Of a DNA stretch of 64,000 nucleotides, positions 58,753-64,000 are shown in pieces. Location of the stretch: positions 62,001 through 126,000 of the forward strand of contig CAJNBP010000001.1 in NCBI GenBank assembly GCA_905221035.1, given 5' to 3'. The position numbers and the translations under genes are program-made. The notes below the pieces were generated by a model. That model searched no databases and was not told the DNA's origin. It was given only the letters and a program-made list of their open reading frames with translations. This stretch comes from a bacterium (GTDB lineage: Bacteria > Bacillota > Bacilli > Lactobacillales > Streptococcaceae). Each line of letters opens with the position of its first letter. The first letter of the stretch is position 1.

Positions 58753-59130
58753 GTGAAGATTCGGATGCGAAATAGGATTCAGTTTGATGAGCAGTTGGAA
58801 GTGATTGACCAGCTTTATGACGTTGAAGTGCATGAGAAGGGAGATTATAGCTATTTGCTTTTCTACAATGAGGAAAAGGAAAAAGTAGTGATTAAATTTC
58901 ATGCTCAAGAGCTGGTGATGACCCGTTTTTCCAATCCCAAGACCATTATGCGCTTTTTAAAGGATAGTGATAGCTTAGCCTATATTCCCACACCTATGGG
59001 TATGCAGGAGTTTATCATCCAAACGAGCCATTATCAAGTTGATGGGCAAAAGATTGAACTAGATTATCAACTACAAAATCAAGAAGGACATCCCTTTGCC
59101 AACTATCAATTGGAAATTACTTGGGGCTAG
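58753..59130 (+). CDS. DUF1934 family protein (YwiB-like)
   Basis: 125-residue lipocalin-like beta-barrel protein, IRMRNRIQFDEQLEVIDQLYDVEVHEKGDYSYLLFYNEE. Starts with GTG (58753) after AGAGGACTTGAA. Function unknown. Confidence 0.85.
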   Translation: MKIRMRNRIQFDEQLEVIDQLYDVEVHEKGDYSYLLFYNEEKEKVVIKFHAQELVMTRFSNPKTIMRFLKDSDSLAYIPTPMGMQEFIIQTSHYQVDGQKIELDYQLQNQEGHPFANYQLEITWG

Positions 59131-59204
59131 TCTCTTGTCTTTTTCAAATTTAGCTTGCTATCTTCTCGGATGAGCTTGCTAATGTGGTAGATTAGGCTAT
59201 TTTT

Positions 59205-59213
59205 TGGTATAAT
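59205..59213 (+). promoter_or_regulatory. extended -10 promoter of ylxM, very close to the start codon
   Basis: TGGTATAAT ends 7 bases before ATG 59221, so transcription would start at or next to the start codon. Confidence 0.55.
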
Positions 59214-59220
59214 AAAAGTT

Positions 59221-59553
59221 ATGGAAATCGAAAAAACCAATCGTATGAATGCGCTCTTTGAATTTTATGCAGCGCTTTTGACAGATAAGCAAATGAATTA
59301 TATAGAGCTCTACTACGCTGATGATTACAGCCTTGCTGAGATTGCCGAGGAGTTTGGTGTTAGTCGTCAGGCTGTCTATGACAATATCAAGCGGACAGAA
59401 AAGATTCTGGAAGATTATGAGATGAAATTGCACATGTACTCGGACTACATTGTCCGCAGTCAGATTTTTGATCAGATTTTGGAGCGCTATCCCAAGGATG
59501 ACTTTCTGCAGGAGCAGATAGAAATTTTAACAAGCATTGATAATAGAGAATAA
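59221..59553 (+). CDS. ylxM: YlxM-family putative DNA-binding protein
   Basis: 110 residues; sigma-70 region 4-like [31 protein letters not shown]. Encoded next to ffh in most Firmicutes and linked to SRP function (in S. mutans it modulates SRP activity). No ribosome site before the ATG; a possible leaderless mRNA. Twelve bases before ffh. Confidence 0.93.
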
Positions 59554-59564
59554 GAGGAAGAAAC

Positions 59565-61136
59565 ATGGCATTTGAAAGTTTAACAGAACGTTTGCAGAAC
59601 GTCTTTAAAAATCTGCGTAAAAAAGGAAAAATCTCTGAGGCTGATGTCCAAGAAGCAACCAAAGAGATTCGCTTGGCCTTGCTTGAGGCTGACGTTGCCT
59701 TGCCTGTTGTAAAGGACTTTATCAAGAAAGTTCGTGAGCGTGCAGTCGGGCATGAGGTCATTGATACCCTTAATCCTGCGCAACAGATTATCAAAATCGT
59801 TGATGAGGAACTGACAGCCGTTTTAGGTTCTGATACGGCTGAGATTATCAAGTCACCTAAGATTCCGACAATCATCATGATGGTTGGTTTGCAGGGGGCT
59901 GGTAAAACAACTTTTGCTGGTAAATTGGCCAACAAACTCAAGAAAGAAGAAAATGCTCGTCCTTTGATGATTGCGGCAGATATTTATCGTCCAGCTGCCA
60001 TTGATCAGCTTAAAACCTTGGGGCAACAGATTGATGTGCCTGTATTCGCTCTTGGTACAGATGTTCCAGCTGTTGAGATTGTACGTCAAGGTTTGGAACA
60101 AGCCCAAGCAAATCACAACGACTATGTCTTGATTGATACGGCAGGTCGTTTGCAGATTGATGAGCTTCTCATGAATGAGCTTCGTGACGTGAAAGCCTTG
60201 GCTCAACCAAATGAAATCCTGCATGTCGTTGATGCTATGATTGGTCAAGAAGCGGCCAATGTTGCGCGTGAGTTTAATGCTCAGTTGGAAGTGACTGGGG
60301 TGATCCTTACTAAGATTGATGGGGATACTCGTGGTGGTGCGGCTCTATCTGTTCGTCACATTACTGGAAAACCAATCAAGTTCACTGGTACGGGTGAAAA
60401 GATTACAGATATCGAAACCTTCCACCCAGACCGTATGTCTAGCCGTATCCTTGGCATGGGGGATATGCTCACTCTGATTGAGAAAGCTTCTCAAGAATAC
60501 GATGAGCAAAAAGCCCTTGAAATGGCTGAGAAGATGCGTGAGAACACCTTTGATTTCAATGATTTCATCGATCAATTGGATCAGGTGCAAAACATGGGTC
60601 CGATGGAAGACTTGCTCAAGATGATTCCAGGTATGGCTAACAATCCAGCCCTTCAAAACATGAAGGTGGATGAGCGCCAGATTGCGCGCAAACGTGCTAT
60701 TGTGTCTTCTATGACGCCTGAAGAGCGTGAAAATCCAGATTTGTTAAATCCAAGCCGTCGTCGTCGTATTGCTGCAGGTTCTGGAAATACCTTTGTTGAA
60801 GTCAATAAATTCATCAAGGACTTTAACCAGGCTAAACAGCTCATGCAGGGTGTTATGTCTGGTGATATGAATAAGATGATGAAGCAAATGGGAATTAATC
60901 CAAATAACCTTCCTAAAAATATGCCAAATATGGGAGGAATGGATATGTCTGCTCTTGAAGGAATGATGGGACAAGGTGGTCTGCCTGACTTGTCAGCTCT
61001 TGGGGGAGCAGGAATGCCAGATATGAGCCAGATGTTTGGTGGCGGACTCAAAGGTAAAATCGGTGAATTTGCCATGAAACAGTCCATGAAACGCATGGCG
61101 AATAAAATGAAAAAAGCGAAGAAGAAACGTAAGTAA
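59565..61136 (+). CDS. ffh: signal recognition particle GTPase Ffh
   Basis: 523 residues. N-domain, GTPase G-domain (GLQGAGKTTFAGKLA, DTAGRLQIDE, TKIDGDTRGG), then Met-rich M-domain for signal sequence and 4.5S RNA binding, with a long Gly/Met C-terminal tail ending in a basic KKAKKKRK. Confidence 0.98.
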   Translation: MAFESLTERLQNVFKNLRKKGKISEADVQEATKEIRLALLEADVALPVVKDFIKKVRERAVGHEVIDTLNPAQQIIKIVDEELTAVLGSDTAEIIKSPKIPTIIMMVGLQGAGKTTFAGKLANKLKKEENARPLMIAADIYRPAAIDQLKTLGQQIDVPVFALGTDVPAVEIVRQGLEQAQANHNDYVLIDTAGRLQIDELLMNELRDVKALAQPNEILHVVDAMIGQEAANVAREFNAQLEVTGVILTKIDGDTRGGAALSVRHITGKPIKFTGTGEKITDIETFHPDRMSSRILGMGDMLTLIEKASQEYDEQKALEMAEKMRENTFDFNDFIDQLDQVQNMGPMEDLLKMIPGMANNPALQNMKVDERQIARKRAIVSSMTPEERENPDLLNPSRRRRIAAGSGNTFVEVNKFIKDFNQAKQLMQGVMSGDMNKMMKQMGINPNNLPKNMPNMGGMDMSALEGMMGQGGLPDLSALGGAGMPDMSQMFGGGLKGKIGEFAMKQSMKRMANKMKKAKKKRK

Positions 61137-61140
61137 GACA

Positions 61141-61168
61141 AAGGAAGGCCACAGGGCTTTCCTTTTTT
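61141..61168 (+). terminator. terminator of ffh
   Basis: AAGGAAGGCC/GGGCTTTCCTT hairpin with TTTTTT. Confidence 0.8.
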
Positions 61169-61195
61169 GGAAAGAATTTTTTATTTTAACATTTA

Positions 61196-61227
61196 AAAAA
61201 TCCACTCAGACAACTGAGTGGATTTTT
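61196..61227. terminator. terminator of uraA (bidirectional)
   Basis: Perfect TCCACTCAG/CTGAGTGGA with ACAA loop, flanked by A- and T-runs on both sides. Confidence 0.85.
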
Positions 61228-61239
61228 GTGCTAAGAGAT

Positions 61240-62523
61240 TTAGTCTTTATTTTCGTATGGCAAGATCAAGTTCAAGATGATTCCTGTCATGGCTGATAGG
61301 GCAGTTCCTGAAAGAGTAACTGGACCAAGTTTAAGGATAGCTCCTCCAAGTCCAAGGACCAACATAGCACTTGCGATGATGAGGTTACGCATTTGAGCGA
61401 AATCAACACGTTCTTTAATCAAGACTTTCAAACCGTTGCTGGCGATAACTCCATAGAGAAGGATTGACATACCACCAAGTACAGCGTTTGGAATAGTTGA
61501 AATCAAGGCAGTGAATTTACCAAGGAAGCTAAGGGCAATTGCGATAAAGGCAGCGTTACGGATAACTGAGACAGAAGCGATACGAGTCATACCGATAACC
61601 CCTGTATTTTCTCCATAAGTTGTATTGGCTGGTCCACCAAGGAAGGCAGAAACAGAAGTTGCGATACCGTCACCAAGAAGAGTACGGTGAAGACCTGGTT
61701 CTTTCAAGAATTGACGGCCACAGATTTGACCCAAAACAGTATGGTCTCCGATATGTTCAGAAATTGTTACGATAGCGATTGGCAAGATGGCGATAGTTTC
61801 TGGACCAAAGTAAAGACTGTACTCTTTAAAGGTACCACCAGTACTAAATGGTAAGTAGAAACCAGGAATTTCAAACCAGTCAGCTTTAAGAACTGGTGTA
61901 AAGTCAACTAGCCCAAGAGCTAGAGCGAAGAGGTAACCACCGATAATGGCAAAGAGGAACGGAATGATTCGTAGGAAGCCTTTTCCTTTTGTATTGATAA
62001 AGGCAGCAATTAGGAAAGTAACAACCGCTACAAGAGCATTTTTCCAATTTCCGTCCGCTACAAGACCAGCGTTAGTAACTGCTGAACCTGCAAGTCCAAG
62101 ACCGATAACGATAATCATAGGACCGATAATGATTGGTGGCAAGAGTTTATCAATCCATTTTGTACCTGCAAAACGTACACCAGCAGCAACAAGGACGTAG
62201 ACCAAACCAGTCAAGATAACCCCTGTTTGAGCAGCGGATACATCCCCACCCATTTCTTTCATAGCCAGTGACATAGCTGTGATAAAGGCGAATGATGATC
62301 CTAGATAAACTGGAACTCTAAATCCAGTTGAAATCATGTAGATAAGTGTTCCAACACCTGAAGCAAAAAGGGCAACAGATACAGGCATTCCTAAAATCAA
62401 TGGTACCAAGATGGTCGCACCAAACATGGCGAAAACGTGTTGGAAACTAAGGAGAATTCCTTTTCCAGCTGAAGGACGTTGGTCAACGTCTAGTAACAAA
62501 TCAACAGTTGATTCTTGTTTCAT
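61240..62523 (-). CDS. uraA: uracil permease (uracil-xanthine/NCS2 family)
   Basis: 427 residues from ATG 62523 (GAGG upstream); an in-frame upstream extension runs into the attenuator. About fourteen helices; NCS2 signature region AFLGGPANTTYGENTGVIGMTRIASVSV. Symports uracil with protons. The PyrR-type leader upstream supports pyrimidine specificity. Confidence 0.95.
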   Translation of the reverse strand: MKQESTVDLLLDVDQRPSAGKGILLSFQHVFAMFGATILVPLILGMPVSVALFASGVGTLIYMISTGFRVPVYLGSSFAFITAMSLAMKEMGGDVSAAQTGVILTGLVYVLVAAGVRFAGTKWIDKLLPPIIIGPMIIVIGLGLAGSAVTNAGLVADGNWKNALVAVVTFLIAAFINTKGKGFLRIIPFLFAIIGGYLFALALGLVDFTPVLKADWFEIPGFYLPFSTGGTFKEYSLYFGPETIAILPIAIVTISEHIGDHTVLGQICGRQFLKEPGLHRTLLGDGIATSVSAFLGGPANTTYGENTGVIGMTRIASVSVIRNAAFIAIALSFLGKFTALISTIPNAVLGGMSILLYGVIASNGLKVLIKERVDFAQMRNLIIASAMLVLGLGGAILKLGPVTLSGTALSAMTGIILNLILPYENKD

Positions 62524-62544
62524 ATAAACCTCACTTTTGGGCAT

Positions 62545-62660
62545 CAAAAAAGAGCCCATTATTTTACAGCAATAGGCCCTCAGAGTAAGACTTCTTTAAA
62601 ATCTAGACTTTAAAGAGTTTCAAATATTTCTGCGTCTTCGTCACCTCACGGGATGACATT
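62545..62660 (-). ncRNA. PyrR-binding attenuator leader of uraA
   Basis: On the minus strand a stem GTCA...TGAC presents TCCCGTGAGG, matching the PyrR-binding consensus CCNGNGAGG. It is followed by antiterminator-like sequence and a terminator GGGCCTATT/AATGGGCTC with T6 at 62545-62580. High UMP/UTP would favour termination through PyrR. Confidence 0.7.
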
Positions 62661-62679
62661 AAAAACCTTTGCTTGTGAT

Positions 62680-62708
62680 AGTATAGCAAAAATTACAAAC
62701 TTTGTAAA
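62680..62708 (-). promoter_or_regulatory. promoter of uraA
   Basis: Minus strand TTTACA (62708-62703), 17-bp spacer, TATACT (62685-62680), about 20 bases upstream of the PyrR hairpin. Confidence 0.7.
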
Positions 62709-62727
62709 TATTTTTTTACTAAAAAGA

Positions 62728-63441
62728 TTAAAGCGGGCGTTTGTTGGGCATGCCAGCCTTACGTGGATATTTATTTGGTGTTTCCTTTTTCTTTTCTACC
62801 ACTGTGATGTAGCGCGGATCTCCATTTGGTAGGGCGTAGCTGAGATTGTCTTCGACCTTACTAAAAAGGAGATTGAGGGCATTCTTAGCTTCTAACAATT
62901 CCCCTGGCGCATTACTGGCCTTGAGTGCCAATAGTTTGCCACCAACTTTAAGGTAAGGGATGGTCAATTCAGACAAGACCTGCATGCGGGCAACCGCACG
63001 AGCTGTTACAAAGTCATATTGAGCACGGAAGTTCTTGTCTTGGGCAAAGTCTTCTGCACGTCCATGGTAGAAATGAACACCGTCCAAATCTAGCTCCTGA
63101 GCCAACAGTTGGAGAAAGTTGATGCGCTTATTGAGAGAATCAATGATAGTCACATCAAGCTGAGGATAGAGGATTTTCATTGGTAGACTAGGAAATCCTG
63201 CCCCAGCTCCGATATCAAGCAGTTTGATATTTTCATTGGGAATCAAGCCTTGCAGAATAGGTGCAATCGAATCATAAAAATGTTTGAGATAAACTTCTTC
63301 CTTATCTGTAATAGCTGTCAAATTAATCTTTTCATTCCACTCGGCCAAGAGCTCAAAATAACGTTCAAATTGTTCTTTCTGCTGGTCCGAAAGTGGAAGA
63401 TTTTGCTCGGCAAGCAAGTTGTAAAATGTTTCTGGTTTCAT
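62728..63441 (-). CDS. rsmG: 16S rRNA (guanine527-N7)-methyltransferase RsmG
   Basis: 237 residues from ATG 63441 (GAAGGAAAT upstream). SAM-binding motif [21 protein letters not shown], then [14 protein letters not shown] and [10 protein letters not shown]. Methylates G527 of 16S rRNA. Confidence 0.97.
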   Translation of the reverse strand: MKPETFYNLLAEQNLPLSDQQKEQFERYFELLAEWNEKINLTAITDKEEVYLKHFYDSIAPILQGLIPNENIKLLDIGAGAGFPSLPMKILYPQLDVTIIDSLNKRINFLQLLAQELDLDGVHFYHGRAEDFAQDKNFRAQYDFVTARAVARMQVLSELTIPYLKVGGKLLALKASNAPGELLEAKNALNLLFSKVEDNLSYALPNGDPRYITVVEKKKETPNKYPRKAGMPNKRPL

Positions 63442-63534
63442 AGTTATTTCCTTCTTTAGTATCATCTTATTTTACCACAATCATTAAAAATTTGATATAC
63501 TGGTACTAATCTAAAAGAAGAAAGGACTTATATC

Positions 63535-64000
63535 ATGACTTGGATTATTCTTGGAGTTTTGGCTCTTATTGTTATTTTTGTGATTGTTAGCTATAACGGT
63601 TTGGTTAAAAATCGTATGCAAACAAAGGAGGCGTGGAGCCAAATTGATGTTCAGTTGAAACGTCGAAATGACCTCTTGCCAAACTTGATTGAAACTGTAA
63701 AAGGTTATGCTAAATATGAAGGTTCTACCCTTGAAAAGGTGGCAGAACTACGTAATCAAGTGGCGGCAGCGACTTCACCAGCAGAAGCTATGAAAGCTAG
63801 TGATGCCCTTACTCGTCAAGTTTCAGGTATTTTTGCAGTTGCAGAAAGCTATCCAGATTTGAAAGCTAGTGCCAACTTTGTTAAATTGCAAGAGGAGTTG
63901 ACTAATACAGAAAATAAAATTTCTTACTCTCGTCAACTCTACAACAGTGTTGTCAGCAACTACAATGTAAAATTAGAAACTTTCCCAAGCAATATCATTG
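63535..64000 (+). CDS. lemA: LemA family protein, 3' end outside window
   Basis: First 155 codons: N-terminal transmembrane helix ([19 protein letters not shown]), then [42 protein letters not shown], the LemA signature, followed by helical bundle sequence. In streptococci lemA is usually followed by htpX. AAAGGAC lies upstream of the ATG. Divergent from rsmG. Confidence 0.93.
   Translation, partial: MTWIILGVLALIVIFVIVSYNGLVKNRMQTKEAWSQIDVQLKRRNDLLPNLIETVKGYAKYEGSTLEKVAELRNQVAAATSPAEAMKASDALTRQVSGIFAVAESYPDLKASANFVKLQEELTNTENKISYSRQLYNSVVSNYNVKLETFPSNII

Overview
The window is chromosomal DNA of a Streptococcus of the mitis group (S. mitis, S. oralis or a close relative). The evidence is the low-GC pneumococcus-like gene content, two BOX repeats, several choline-binding surface proteins, the c-a-b-delta-alpha-gamma-beta-epsilon ATP synthase order, and genes known from pneumococcus (macP, rocS, a relBE2-like pair, a Pde2-type DHH phosphodiesterase). 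The c subunit differs from the pneumococcal protein as I remember it, so a commensal relative is more likely than S. pneumoniae. Species assignment is an inference.

Layout. 1-31.5 kb is core chromosome: a DMT permease, a GntR regulator divergent from guaA, a U32 (TrhP-like) protein, the eight-gene F-type ATP synthase operon with a BOX repeat between atpG and atpD, a lactonase-family protein, an oligopeptide-binding lipoprotein, an AI-2E family protein with a TPR protein, an MgtC-like protein, an amino-acid ABC transporter, lysS, a phosphatase/YbaK/DUF368 cluster, a GH25 muramidase, then glmU-NUDIX-macP-mtnN and rocS-exonuclease-GDPD, and ebfC/ybaB. 31.55-42.82 kb is an integrative mobilizable element inserted at the 5' end of ebfC, bounded by an exact 17-bp direct repeat. 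It carries a tyrosine integrase, a DUF3173 protein, a Rep_2/helicase-type relaxase, a TcpA/FtsK-like protein and a regulator. Its cargo is two choline-binding proteins (one with a CAP domain), a lipoprotein and a small serine recombinase. 43.0-46.9 kb holds a further CAP choline-binding protein, a choline-binding Amidase_3 cell-wall hydrolase and relBE flanked by terminator-like repeats. 47-50.4 kb returns to core genes: rpmE2, pde2, flavodoxin, chorismate mutase, two crcB genes, rplS with a leader RNA, and tRNA-Arg(CCT).

50.5-56.5 kb, downstream of the tRNA, is an AT-rich degraded accessory island. It has a relaxase remnant, a complete Rgg regulator with an unannotated 21-codon SHP pheromone gene, a frameshifted ABC exporter, a second truncated rgg with a nonsense-mutated shp, a fragment of an ATP-grasp ligase overlapping an MFS exporter gene, a CYTH-domain protein, and a duplicated MFS 3' end. 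I read this as the remains of a pheromone-controlled small-molecule or peptide biosynthesis locus. 56.5-64 kb is core again: HAD phosphatase, HD hydrolase, DUF1934, ylxM-ffh, uraA with a PyrR-type attenuator, rsmG, and lemA cut by the window end.

The two most unusual systems are (i) a candidate invertible 93-bp promoter segment between two quasi-palindromic sites, placed between a serine recombinase gene and a choline-binding protein operon, and (ii) the duplicated Rgg/SHP cassette. In the second, both shp copies are followed by a pair of overlapping perfect palindromes whose sequences differ but whose pairing is kept.
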